From assembly GCA_030731745.1 (NCBI GenBank), contig JANQTJ010000012.1, positions 1 through 64,000 on the forward strand: 64,000 bases of DNA, written 5' to 3'. This document shows, in pieces, positions 43,961 to 52,703 of this stretch. This stretch comes from Flaviramulus sp. (GTDB lineage Bacteria; Bacteroidota; Bacteroidia; Flavobacteriales; Flavobacteriaceae). Position 1 is the first letter of the stretch, and every line of letters starts with the position of its first letter. Both the position numbers and the translations under genes were made by a program. The notes under the pieces are model-generated. The model was not told the origin of the DNA and did no database searches. It was given only the letters and a program-made list of their open reading frames with translations.

Positions 43961-45043
43961 ATGGAAAACAACAGAGAAATGAGAACGTGGTTAGATGATT
44001 TAAAATTAGATCATCCACTAGTAATTGCAGGACCATGTAGTGCAGAAACTGAAGAGCAAGTTTTAAAAATAGCACACGAGCTTAAAGATACAGATGTTAG
44101 TTATTTTAGAGCAGGTATTTGGAAACCTAGAACACGCCCAGGAATGTTTGAAGGTGTAGGTGCCTTAGGATTAAAATGGTTACAAAAAGTTAAAGCCGAA
44201 ACTGGTATGAAAATTTGTACGGAAGTTGCCAATGCAGCTCATGTTAAATTAGCTTTAGAGCATGATGTAGATTTATTATGGATTGGTGCGCGCTCTACCG
44301 TAAGTCCATTTATTATGCAAGAAATCGCAGATGCTTTAGAGGGTACAGATAAACCAGTTTTAATTAAAAACCCTGTAAACCCTGATTTAGCTTTATGGTT
44401 AGGTGGAATTGAGCGTATTTATAAAGCCGGTGTAAAAAATATTGGAGCAATTCATAGAGGGTTTTCAACTTATGAAAAAACAAAGTACAGAAATAACCCT
44501 GAATGGCAAATGGCCATTGAGTTTCAAAATAAATATCCAGATATTCCTTTAATTAACGATCCTTCTCATATTACAGGAAAACGTGATATGATTTTTGATG
44601 TTTCTCAAACCGCTTTAGATTTAAATTTTGATGGATTGATGATTGAAACACATTACGATCCAGATAACGCTTGGAGTGATGCTGCACAACAAGTAACTCC
44701 AAAAACCTTAGTTCAAATCATGAAAGATTTGAAAATCAGAAAAGAAACTGATGCGGAGGCTGATTATAATAAGCAACTTGATAATTTAAGAGCACAAATT
44801 GATGTGGTTGATAATCAAATTATTGAGCTTTTAGGAAAACGTATGAAAGCTGCTGATGGGATTGGCGCACTTAAAAAATCTAAAAATGTAGCGGTTTTAC
44901 AATCTAAACGTTGGAACGAAATTTTAGGTAAAATGGTACTTGAAGGCGAATCAAAAGGACTTAGTGAAGAGTTTATTTTGAAAATGTTTAAAGCGATTCA
45001 TCAAGAATCAATTAATCATCAAGAAAAAATAATTAATGGTTAA
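43961..45043 (+). CDS. Bifunctional DAHP synthase / chorismate mutase
   Basis: Joins the first step of the shikimate pathway to the first step after chorismate in one 360-residue chain. Residues 1-265 are the DAHP synthase (VIAGPCSAE, GIWKPRTRPG, IGARSTVSPF, NDPSHITGKRD). Residues 270-355 are an AroQ-type helical chorismate mutase (LRAQIDVVDNQIIELLGKRM, LQSKRWNEIL). In such fusions the mutase part also carries prephenate feedback control, which is known for related enzymes. It is the last gene of the attenuated operon and ends at a strong terminator. Confidence 0.95.
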   Translation: MENNREMRTWLDDLKLDHPLVIAGPCSAETEEQVLKIAHELKDTDVSYFRAGIWKPRTRPGMFEGVGALGLKWLQKVKAETGMKICTEVANAAHVKLALEHDVDLLWIGARSTVSPFIMQEIADALEGTDKPVLIKNPVNPDLALWLGGIERIYKAGVKNIGAIHRGFSTYEKTKYRNNPEWQMAIEFQNKYPDIPLINDPSHITGKRDMIFDVSQTALDLNFDGLMIETHYDPDNAWSDAAQQVTPKTLVQIMKDLKIRKETDAEADYNKQLDNLRAQIDVVDNQIIELLGKRMKAADGIGALKKSKNVAVLQSKRWNEILGKMVLEGESKGLSEEFILKMFKAIHQESINHQEKIING

Positions 45044-45050
45044 CACATAA

Positions 45051-45080
45051 AAAAAGCCTCGTATTGCGAGGCTTTTTTTT
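45051..45080 (+). terminator. Bidirectional terminator after the aromatic operon
   Basis: GCCTCG and CGAGGC pair around TATTG with an A run before and a T run after. It can serve the aromatic operon and the convergent small secreted-protein gene. Confidence 0.92.
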
Positions 45081-45089
45081 TAAGAAAAA

Positions 45090-45542
45090 TTATTGTTTAT
45101 TTCTTTTAAAAATAAATCGTGTAATAAAAATACCTTGACCATCGCCTTTACCAGCTTCACTTTCAACAGCACTGGTTACAAAAGCTAATTCCCAGCCTTC
45201 TTCAATCATAGTGTTAATTTTTGATTCAATTAAGGCATCATTGGCTGCAATATTTTGAAAGCGTATACCACCAAGATTGTAGAAGTTTAATAATTTAGTC
45301 TCATCAAAGCCTTTAACTCTAATTTCTGCTCTGTCAGATTTATTTCTCGTGTTGTCATCCTCAGTCTGAGTACTTGTAAAATCTTTGTAATTTTTTTGTT
45401 CATTGGCACTTATCATTCTAGAACGTCCTAAACCATTTGGAACAATAGACTCAACTGTAGTTACAACTTTATACTCTACTTGAGCATGTGTTTCGATAAA
45501 GGCAAATAAAGAAATGCTTAATAAAATTAATAATTTTTTCAT
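45090..45542 (-). CDS. Small secreted protein of unknown function
   Basis: 150 residues with a signal peptide (MKKLLILLSISLFAFIETHAQ). The frame is open 18 codons further upstream, but the Met at 45542 gives the proper signal. The mature part starts with YKVVTTVESIVPNGLGRSR and ends with INTMIEEGWELAFVTS and ITRFIFKR. The EGWEL piece recalls small DUF4177-like proteins, a weak likeness. It is divergent from rsgA; no function is assigned. Confidence 0.75.
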   Translation of the reverse strand: MKKLLILLSISLFAFIETHAQVEYKVVTTVESIVPNGLGRSRMISANEQKNYKDFTSTQTEDDNTRNKSDRAEIRVKGFDETKLLNFYNLGGIRFQNIAANDALIESKINTMIEEGWELAFVTSAVESEAGKGDGQGIFITRFIFKRNKQ

Positions 45543-45630
45543 GTTGTTGATTGGTTTTTTATGATTATGCATCCAATATAACCATTTTCTTAACACGAAA
45601 AGTTGTTAATTTGTAGTATAATTTTGATTA

Positions 45631-46581
45631 ATGACAGGACAAGTATATAAATCTACCGGAAGCTGGTATACAGTTAAATCCAATTTAGGAAAAACTTACG
45701 AATGCCGAATAAAAGGGAAATTCCGTATAAAAGGCATTAAAAGTACAAACCCTATAGCGGTTGGAGATGTTGTAGATTTTGAATTGGAAACTGATAATAA
45801 TCAAGTGTCTGGAGTAATTCATAAAATTCATGACAGAACCAATTATATAATACGTAAGTCGGTCAATTTATCAAAACAAACCCACATAATAGCCTCAAAT
45901 ATAGATCTTGTTTTTTTAATGATTACCATCAATAATCCGCCAACTTTAACCAGTTTTATAGATCGATTTTTAGTTACCTCAAATGCTTATTCTATCAAAA
46001 CGGTTTTGCTTTTTAATAAAATAGATACTTATGATGAAGAAACTCTCAATGAAGTAAAATATTTAGCACATGTTTATAGAAATATAGGTTATGAGTGTAT
46101 TGGGGTTTCTGCTAAAACAGGAAAAAATGTAGATAAGATAAAGGCCTTGATGCGAAATAAAATTACTATGTTTTCAGGGCATTCAGGTGTTGGTAAATCT
46201 ACACTAGTTAATGCTATTGAACCCGATTTAAATATTAAAACAAAAGAGATTTCAACCTTACATATGCAAGGTCAACATACTACAACCTTTGCCGAAATGT
46301 TCGATTTGAGTTTTGGTGGTCAAATTATAGATACACCTGGTATTAAAGGTTTTGGTGTAGTAGATATGGATAAAGAAGAAGTGGGTGATTATTTTCCTGA
46401 AATTTTTAAATTGAAACAAGATTGTAAGTTTAATAATTGTTTACACATCCAGGAACCTAATTGCGCCATTAAAAACGCTTTAGATAATGATGTAATTGCA
46501 TTCTCACGTTACCGTAGTTATTTACAAATTGTAGAAGGTGAAGATGAGCATTATAGAACTGATAGCTGGGAAAAGGAGTAA
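45631..46581 (+). CDS. rsgA: Ribosome small-subunit biogenesis GTPase RsgA
   Basis: Late 30S assembly checkpoint GTPase, 316 residues. An OB-fold precedes a circularly permuted G domain: NKID (G4) comes before GHSGVGKST (G1) and DTPGIKGFG (G3). The C-terminal zinc motif is Cys-x4-Cys-x-His with a later Cys (CKFNNCLHIQEPNC). A TAATTTTG promoter element ends at 45626, so the transcript is close to leaderless. Confidence 0.95.
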   Translation: MTGQVYKSTGSWYTVKSNLGKTYECRIKGKFRIKGIKSTNPIAVGDVVDFELETDNNQVSGVIHKIHDRTNYIIRKSVNLSKQTHIIASNIDLVFLMITINNPPTLTSFIDRFLVTSNAYSIKTVLLFNKIDTYDEETLNEVKYLAHVYRNIGYECIGVSAKTGKNVDKIKALMRNKITMFSGHSGVGKSTLVNAIEPDLNIKTKEISTLHMQGQHTTTFAEMFDLSFGGQIIDTPGIKGFGVVDMDKEEVGDYFPEIFKLKQDCKFNNCLHIQEPNCAIKNALDNDVIAFSRYRSYLQIVEGEDEHYRTDSWEKE

Positions 46582-46591
46582 AATTTAATTT

Positions 46592-47044
46592 ATGAAAGCT
46601 GTTATCCAACGCGTTTTAAAGGCAAGTGTAACTATAGAAGGCAACAAAGTAGCAAACATAAATAGTGGGCTTTTAATCTTATTAGGTATTGTAAATGATG
46701 ATACTCAAAATGACATTGATTGGCTTTCAAATAAAATAGTTAATCTTAGAATTTTTGGAGACGAAAACAATGTGATGAATAAATCACTTTTAGATGTTGA
46801 TGGCGATGCTGTAGTTGTAAGCCAGTTTACACTTTACGCTTCTACAAAAAAAGGAAACAGGCCAAGTTATATAAAAGCAGCAAAACCAGATATGGCCATT
46901 CCTTTATACGAATCTTTTGTAAAACAAATAGAAACAGATTTAGCTAAAAAAGTTCAAACTGGTCAATTTGGTGCCGATATGAAAGTTGAACTTCTAAATG
47001 ATGGGCCAGTTACCATTATTATCGACTCAAAAAACAAAGAATAA
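46592..47044 (+). CDS. dtd: D-aminoacyl-tRNA deacylase
   Basis: Removes D-amino acids wrongly charged to tRNA. 150 residues, with AVIQRVLKASV at the start, the SQFTLYA active-site segment, KKGNRPSY, and the Gly-Pro dipeptide in LLNDGPVTI near the end. It lies ten bases after rsgA and is probably in the same transcript. Confidence 0.95.
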   Translation: MKAVIQRVLKASVTIEGNKVANINSGLLILLGIVNDDTQNDIDWLSNKIVNLRIFGDENNVMNKSLLDVDGDAVVVSQFTLYASTKKGNRPSYIKAAKPDMAIPLYESFVKQIETDLAKKVQTGQFGADMKVELLNDGPVTIIIDSKNKE

Positions 47045-47085
47045 ATAGTATTAAATTTTTATATTTATAAACAATACAAATTCAC

Positions 47086-47571
47086 ATGAGTTTATTTCAA
47101 AATTCAGTTAAAGAAAAATTTCTAAACATTTTAAAAAAAGAGGTTGTTTTAGAGAAATGGACTATTTACAAAAATCATTTTCTAAATCCTGGTATTCAAG
47201 AAAATATTAGAAATAGCAAAGAAGAACAATATAAAGGAGAATTTTTAATTGATTTGTTAGTAAATGTTCTGGGTTATACTAAAAATCCAACTCTAAATTT
47301 CCAAAGAACTAATCAAAGAAAATTTGAGTTAGAAACTTTGCCTAAAAAATCACAAGATTGGTATTTGTTGTCTTATACAGATTTTATGAAAGAATTAGCC
47401 AAACTTAAAATAAAACTTACCTTATTTCAAGAAGTAGAATGGGAAGATTATTTTACAACATAACAACAAAAGTCTATTACCCCAAAAACCCAAATAGAAA
47501 CTAAAGATTAACAAATAGACCAAATGGTTTGCCAACTTTATGGCTTAAATGAGAAGAAATTAATACTTTAG
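47086..47571 (+). pseudogene. Remnant of a type IIG (Eco57I-like) restriction-modification gene
   Basis: The first frame (47086-47463) encodes 125 residues. Residues 1-75 match the start of large restriction-methylase proteins (NPGIQENIRNSKEEQYKGEF, LLVNVLGYTKNPTLNF). Residues from about 85 match their extreme C-terminal region (WYLLSYTDFMKELAKL, WEDYF). The methylase core of roughly 900 residues between them is missing. After the TAA at 47461 and a second in-frame TAA at 47509, the same frame continues with QIDQMVCQLYGL and ends at 47571, the known tail of this family. So the gene has suffered an in-frame internal deletion and then stop mutations. Family assignment is by recalled motifs. Confidence 0.72.
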
Positions 47572-47593
47572 AAAAGTATATAACACACTAAAA

Positions 47594-47920
47594 ATGAACA
47601 TACAAAACGCCCAAAAAATAGTTGATAATTGGATTAAAACCCATGGCGTTCGTTATTTTAACGAGCTAACAAATATGGCGCAACTTACCGAAGAAGTAGG
47701 CGAAGTGGCACGAATTATTGCACGCCGTTATGGGGAACAAAGTGAAAAAGAAAGCGACAAAGACAAAGATTTGGGTGAAGAGCTTGCCGATGTGTTATTT
47801 GTAGTTTTATGTTTAGCCAACCAAACCGGTGTCGATTTGCAAGAGGCTTTTGATAAAAGAATGGATAGGAAAGCAAAACGAGACCATGATAGGCATCATA
47901 ATAACGAAAAATTAAAATAA
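47594..47920 (+). CDS. MazG-like nucleotide pyrophosphohydrolase
   Basis: 108-residue all-alpha NTP pyrophosphohydrolase. The metal site is visible as LTEEVGEVARIIARRY and, 20 residues later, DLGEELADVLFVVLCLA, giving the ExxE and ExxD pattern of the MazG family. It probably clears abnormal nucleoside triphosphates; the exact substrate is unknown. Confidence 0.88.
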   Translation: MNIQNAQKIVDNWIKTHGVRYFNELTNMAQLTEEVGEVARIIARRYGEQSEKESDKDKDLGEELADVLFVVLCLANQTGVDLQEAFDKRMDRKAKRDHDRHHNNEKLK

Positions 47921-47938
47921 TTTATAAGTATATTTGAG

Positions 47939-47963
47939 CGCTTCTTTTAAGAGGCGTTTTTTT
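47939..47963 (+). terminator. Terminator after the MazG-like gene
   Basis: CGCTTC and GAGGCG pair (one G-U) around TTTTAA, followed by seven T residues. aroA starts 12 bases later, so that gene needs its own promoter or read-through. Confidence 0.75.
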
Positions 47964-47974
47964 AATATACCATA

Positions 47975-49198
47975 ATGAATATTACACTACAAAAATCTAA
48001 AATAGCTAAACAATCTTCGGTAGAAATTACAGGTTCTAAAAGTGAATCTAACCGTTTACTATTATTACAAGCATTATATACTGAGTTTCACCTTGAAAAT
48101 GTTTCAAATTCTGATGATAGTGTTTTAATGACAAAAGCTTTAAAGTCAACTTCAAACCTTATTGATATTCATCATGCAGGTACTGCCATGCGATTTTTAA
48201 CGGCCTATTTTTCAATACAAGAAGGTAGAGAAATCACACTAACAGGTTCTAAGCGCATGAAAGAACGCCCTATTAAAATTTTAGTAGAAGCACTTCAAGA
48301 ACTAGGAGCAGACATCAGTTACATAGAAAATTCAGGGTATCCACCAATCAAAATAACTGGTAAAAAATTAACTAAAAACAAAGTGTCTTTAAATGCTAAT
48401 GTAAGCAGTCAGTATATTTCGGCATTGTTATTAATAGCTTCAAAACTTGAAAATGGTTTAAAGTTAACTCTTGAAGGTAAAATTACTTCGGTGCCTTATA
48501 TAGAAATGACATTAAGTTTGTTGGATGAAATAGGAATAGAAACTACATTTACAGTAAACAATATTACAGTAAAACCTTCAAATAAAATACTTCAACCTAA
48601 AATACTTACGGTAGAATCAGATTGGTCTTCAGCTTCATATTATTTTAGTATTGTTGCTTTAAGCGATGTGGGGACTGAAATTACATTATCCTCTTATAAA
48701 GAAAACTCACTTCAAGGTGATTCTGCATTAGTTGAAATTTATAAACATTTTGGAGTTAATACTATTTTTTATGATAATGAACTTACTTTAAAGAAAGAAA
48801 CTATTAACATTCAACCTTTAGAATTAGACTTGAAAAATGCACCAGATATAGCTCAAACCATTGCAGTTACTTGTTTTGCTTTAGGTGTTGCATGTGATTT
48901 AACGGGGCTTCATACTTTAAAAATAAAAGAAACCGATAGGCTAGTAGCATTGAAAACTGAAATTGAAAAATTAGGTGGTCACGTTGAAATCACAGATGAA
49001 TCTTTACATTTAACGGCTGCAAATACTATCAAAGAATCCATTACTATTTCAACATATAATGATCACAGAATGGCTATGGCATTTGCCCCTTTGGCTTTAA
49101 AAGTGCCTATTTTAATTGAGGATGCTGAGGTGGTTTCCAAATCATATCCAACCTTTTGGGATGATTTAGAATCTATCGGATTTAAAATAACTAAATAA
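47975..49198 (+). CDS. aroA: 3-phosphoshikimate 1-carboxyvinyltransferase (EPSP synthase)
   Basis: Sixth step of the shikimate pathway. 407 residues with GSKSESNRLLLLQAL at the start, HAGTAMRFLTAYF (the PEP and shikimate site), GSKRMKERPIK, SSQYISALLLIA and KETDRLVALKTEIEKLG near the C-terminus. It is apart from the aromatic operon at 41-45 kb and has no leader peptide of its own. Confidence 0.95.
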   Translation: MNITLQKSKIAKQSSVEITGSKSESNRLLLLQALYTEFHLENVSNSDDSVLMTKALKSTSNLIDIHHAGTAMRFLTAYFSIQEGREITLTGSKRMKERPIKILVEALQELGADISYIENSGYPPIKITGKKLTKNKVSLNANVSSQYISALLLIASKLENGLKLTLEGKITSVPYIEMTLSLLDEIGIETTFTVNNITVKPSNKILQPKILTVESDWSSASYYFSIVALSDVGTEITLSSYKENSLQGDSALVEIYKHFGVNTIFYDNELTLKKETINIQPLELDLKNAPDIAQTIAVTCFALGVACDLTGLHTLKIKETDRLVALKTEIEKLGGHVEITDESLHLTAANTIKESITISTYNDHRMAMAFAPLALKVPILIEDAEVVSKSYPTFWDDLESIGFKITK

Positions 49199-49213
49199 TA
49201 ATCACGCTTTTAC

Positions 49214-49245
49214 TTGACAACGCCTATTTTCAGATTGTATATTTG
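49214..49245 (+). promoter_or_regulatory. Promoter of queA
   Basis: TTGAC at 49214-49218 and a perfect TATATTTG at 49238-49245 in the normal distance range. Transcription would start near 49252, leaving a leader of about 55 bases. Confidence 0.65.
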
Positions 49246-49308
49246 CATCCGTTTGTAATATAAATATATTATAAACGATTCAACAATTAAACAAATAAAC
49301 GGTTCAAC

Positions 49309-50358
49309 ATGAAGTTATCACACTTTGGTTTTAATTTACCAGACGAATTATTAGCAGAATATCCAGCTGAAAACAGAGATGAGTCTCGCTTAATGGTTTT
49401 AAATAGAAAAGAGCAAACCATCGAGCATAAAATGTTTAAAGATATCATCAATTATTTCGATGAAGATGATGTTTTAATTTTAAATAATACTAAAGTTTTC
49501 CCTGCTAGATTGTATGGCAATAAAGAAAAAACAGGCGCTAGAATAGAGGTGTTTTTATTAAGAGAGTTAAATGAAGAGCAACGTTTATGGGATGTTTTAG
49601 TTGATCCTGCTCGTAAAATAAGAATTGGGAACAAGCTTTATTTTGGTGATGATGATACGTTAGTTGCTGAGGTTATTGATAATACAACTTCTAGAGGCCG
49701 TACGCTACGTTTTTTATATGATGGATCTTACAGAGAATTCCGTTTAAAATTAAACGAATTAGGTGAAACACCACTTCCAAAATACATAAAAAGATCTGTT
49801 GAGCCAGAAGATGAAGAGCGCTATCAAACTATTTACGCTAAAAAAGAAGGTGCTGTAGCTGCACCAACTGCTGGACTTCACTTTTCTAAGCACCTATTAA
49901 AACGTTTAGAAATTAAAGGTGTAAATTTTGCTGAGGTTACTTTACATGTAGGTTTAGGAACTTTTAATCCTGTTGAAGTAGAAGATCTATCTAAACATAA
50001 AATGGATAGTGAAGAGCTTACAATTGATGATAAAGCAGTTGAAATAGTAAATAAAGGCATAAAAAATAAAAGACGCGTTTGCGCCGTTGGTACCACAGTA
50101 ATGCGTGCTATAGAAAGTTCAGTATCATCAAATGGAATGTTAAATGAAATTGATGGTTGGACGAATAAATTCATCTTCCCACCTTACGATTTCAGTATAG
50201 CAAACAGTATGATTACAAACTTTCATACACCAAAATCAACTCTTTTAATGATGGTTTCTGCCTTTGCAGGTCATGATTTTATAAAACGTGCTTATGATGA
50301 AGCTGTTAAAGAAGGTTATAAATTTTATAGCTATGGCGACGCCATGTTGATTATATAA
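49309..50358 (+). CDS. queA: tRNA preQ1(34) S-adenosylmethionine ribosyltransferase-isomerase
   Basis: Adds the ribosyl part of SAM to 7-aminomethyl-7-deazaguanine in tRNA, making epoxyqueuosine. 349 residues with [37 protein letters not shown], the central [13 protein letters not shown] and the late [18 protein letters not shown]. It stands as a single gene between its own promoter and terminator. Confidence 0.96.
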   Translation: MKLSHFGFNLPDELLAEYPAENRDESRLMVLNRKEQTIEHKMFKDIINYFDEDDVLILNNTKVFPARLYGNKEKTGARIEVFLLRELNEEQRLWDVLVDPARKIRIGNKLYFGDDDTLVAEVIDNTTSRGRTLRFLYDGSYREFRLKLNELGETPLPKYIKRSVEPEDEERYQTIYAKKEGAVAAPTAGLHFSKHLLKRLEIKGVNFAEVTLHVGLGTFNPVEVEDLSKHKMDSEELTIDDKAVEIVNKGIKNKRRVCAVGTTVMRAIESSVSSNGMLNEIDGWTNKFIFPPYDFSIANSMITNFHTPKSTLLMMVSAFAGHDFIKRAYDEAVKEGYKFYSYGDAMLII

Positions 50359-50377
50359 TTTAAATTATAATTTTTGG

Positions 50378-50403
50378 GCCTCTTTTTTAAGAGGCTTTTT
50401 TTT
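50378..50403 (+). terminator. Terminator after queA
   Basis: GCCTCTT and AAGAGGC pair around four T residues and are followed by a run of eight T. Confidence 0.9.
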
Positions 50404-50547
50404 AATCAGGGCATTACCAAAAAGGGTAGCACTTTAGGCTTTATATTTTTTGAAACTACACTAACTTCAAACAAAATATTTGGTTTCGTTAATCTCAAAA
50501 AAGGATTCTGCTGTAATCGCTAATTCGAAATTTAGTATCAATTCATA

Positions 50548-50580
50548 ATTCGCAAATCAAAAATCGTAAATCGCAAATCC
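50548..50580. repeat. Short degenerate tandem repeat before rlmN
   Basis: Units TCGCAAATC, TCGTAAATC and TCGCAAATC follow each other closely in the queA-rlmN gap. They end seven bases before the rlmN -7 element (TATTTTTG, 50587-50594). The rest of this 200-base gap shows nothing I can assign. Confidence 0.5.
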
Positions 50581-50602
50581 TTTCACTATTTTTGCATAAA
50601 CT

Positions 50603-51643
50603 ATGGTATCACAAAAAAAAGATATTCGAGCATTAACCAAAGAGCAATTACGAGATTTCTTTGTAAAACAGGGTGACAAAGCTTTTAGAGGCAATCAAGT
50701 TTTTGAGTGGCTTTGGCAAAAATCTGCACATGCTTTTGAGGATATGACGAATATCTCTAAAGAGACACGCCAAATGCTTGAAGATAACTTTGTTATCAAT
50801 CATATTAAAGTAGATAACATGCAACGCAGTAGCGATGGTACCGTTAAAAATGCAGTAAGATTGCATGATGGTTTAATAGTTGAGTCTGTTTTAATACCAA
50901 CTGCTACTAGAACAACGGCTTGTGTTTCTAGTCAAGTAGGATGTAGTTTAGATTGCAGATTTTGCGCAACAGCACGTTTAAAACGTATGCGTAATTTAAA
51001 TCCAGACGAAATTTACGATCAGGTAGTAGCTATAGATAAAGAAAGTAGATTATATTTTAATAGGCCACTAAGTAATATTGTATTTATGGGTATGGGTGAG
51101 CCACTCATGAATTACAACAATGTTATAAAAGCTATTGATAAAATAACTTCCGATGAAGGTCTAGGCATGTCGCCAAAGCGAATCACAGTTTCAACTTCGG
51201 GTGTTCCAAAAATGATTAAAAAAATGGCTGATGATGATGTTAAATTTAATTTAGCAGTGTCACTACACTCAGCTATTGATGAAGTTCGAACTTCAATCAT
51301 GCCATTTAACGAAACTTTTCCATTGAATGATTTGAGAGAATCTTTAGAATATTGGCACGAAAAAACAAACCGTAAAATAAGTTACGAATATGTGGTTTGG
51401 AAAGGTATAAACGATAGTCAAAAAGATATTGATGCCTTTGTTAAGTTTTGTAAACATGTACCCTGTAAAGTAAATATTATAGAATACAACCCTATTGATG
51501 ATGGCGAGTTTCAGCAAGCAAATAACGAGGCTTTAGAAAACTATATTAATTCCTTGGAGAAAAATAGAATTGTAGTTAATGTTCGTAGAAGTAGAGGTAA
51601 GGATATTGATGCTGCTTGTGGGCAATTGGCAAATAAAAGCTAA
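50603..51643 (+). CDS. rlmN: Dual-specificity 23S rRNA A2503 / tRNA A37 C2-methyltransferase
   Basis: Radical SAM enzyme that methylates C2 of A2503 in 23S rRNA and A37 in some tRNAs. 346 residues with the cluster motif CSLDCRFC near residue 115, the GMGEPLMNYNN segment, and the C-terminal catalytic Cys in DIDAACGQL. The predicted -7 element ends eight bases before the ATG, so the mRNA is probably leaderless or nearly so. Confidence 0.95.
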   Translation: MVSQKKDIRALTKEQLRDFFVKQGDKAFRGNQVFEWLWQKSAHAFEDMTNISKETRQMLEDNFVINHIKVDNMQRSSDGTVKNAVRLHDGLIVESVLIPTATRTTACVSSQVGCSLDCRFCATARLKRMRNLNPDEIYDQVVAIDKESRLYFNRPLSNIVFMGMGEPLMNYNNVIKAIDKITSDEGLGMSPKRITVSTSGVPKMIKKMADDDVKFNLAVSLHSAIDEVRTSIMPFNETFPLNDLRESLEYWHEKTNRKISYEYVVWKGINDSQKDIDAFVKFCKHVPCKVNIIEYNPIDDGEFQQANNEALENYINSLEKNRIVVNVRRSRGKDIDAACGQLANKS

Positions 51644-51652
51644 ATTTGATTA

Positions 51653-52630
51653 GTGAAAATAGTAGAACAAATAAAGCAACCTATAGCGTATGAAATGGAT
51701 CTTTTCGAACAAAAGTTCCAACTTTCTATGTCTAGTAAAGTGGCTTTACTTAATAGGATTACCCACTATATAGTAAACCGTAAAGGGAAACAAATGCGAC
51801 CAATGTTTGTGTTTTTAGTTGCTAAAATGGTTTCAAATGGTGAAGTAAGTGAGCGAACCTATCGAGGCGCTTCCGTTATTGAGCTTATTCATACAGCAAC
51901 TTTAGTACATGATGATGTTGTTGATGATAGTAATCGAAGACGTGGATTCTTTTCTGTAAATGCACTTTGGAAAAATAAAATAGCAGTTTTAATTGGCGAT
52001 TATTTATTATCAAAAGGTTTATTACTGTCTATTGATAATAATGATTTCGACTTGCTTAAAATCATATCGATTGCTGTTAGAGAAATGAGTGAAGGCGAAC
52101 TTCTTCAAATTGAAAAAGCTCGAAAATTGGATATTACAGAAGCTATTTATTATGAAATTATCCGTCAAAAAACTGCAACCTTAATTGCTGCTTGTTGTAG
52201 TTTAGGAGCAGCTTCTGTTAAACCAGAATCGCAGCATGTTGAAACCATGCGAAAATTTGGAGAACTTATTGGAATGGCTTTTCAAATAAAAGATGATTTG
52301 TTTGATTATAGCGATGACCAAATTGGCAAACCAACAGGTATCGATATTAAAGAACAGAAAATGACGTTGCCTTTAATTTACACCTTAAATCAAGCTTCAA
52401 AAAAAGATAAAAAGTGGTTAATCAATTCTATAAAAAATCATAATAAAGACAAAAAAAGAGTAAAAGAGGTTATTGCTTTTGTGAAAAGAAACGGAGGTTT
52501 AGATTATGCCATTTCTAAAATGAAAGCATTTCAGGATGAAGCATTGTTATTGCTAGAATCATACCCAAAGTCGGATTTTAAAAACTCACTAGTATTAATG
52601 GTTAATTACGTTATTGATAGGAAGAAGTAG
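51653..52630 (+). CDS. Polyprenyl (octaprenyl-type) diphosphate synthase
   Basis: Trans-prenyltransferase that builds the isoprenoid side chain, probably of menaquinone. 325 residues with GKQMRPMFVFL, the first Asp-rich motif HDDVVDDSNRRRG, and the second motif KDDLFDYSDDQIGK. The start is GTG, nine bases after the rlmN stop. Product chain length cannot be read reliably from sequence. Confidence 0.92.
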   Translation: MKIVEQIKQPIAYEMDLFEQKFQLSMSSKVALLNRITHYIVNRKGKQMRPMFVFLVAKMVSNGEVSERTYRGASVIELIHTATLVHDDVVDDSNRRRGFFSVNALWKNKIAVLIGDYLLSKGLLLSIDNNDFDLLKIISIAVREMSEGELLQIEKARKLDITEAIYYEIIRQKTATLIAACCSLGAASVKPESQHVETMRKFGELIGMAFQIKDDLFDYSDDQIGKPTGIDIKEQKMTLPLIYTLNQASKKDKKWLINSIKNHNKDKKRVKEVIAFVKRNGGLDYAISKMKAFQDEALLLLESYPKSDFKNSLVLMVNYVIDRKK

Positions 52631-52703
52631 TCTTTCTAGGTTTAAGTAAAAATTATTTTTTGTAAAATAATTGAACCTATTTTTGTTATTTAATTTTGAA
52701 TCA

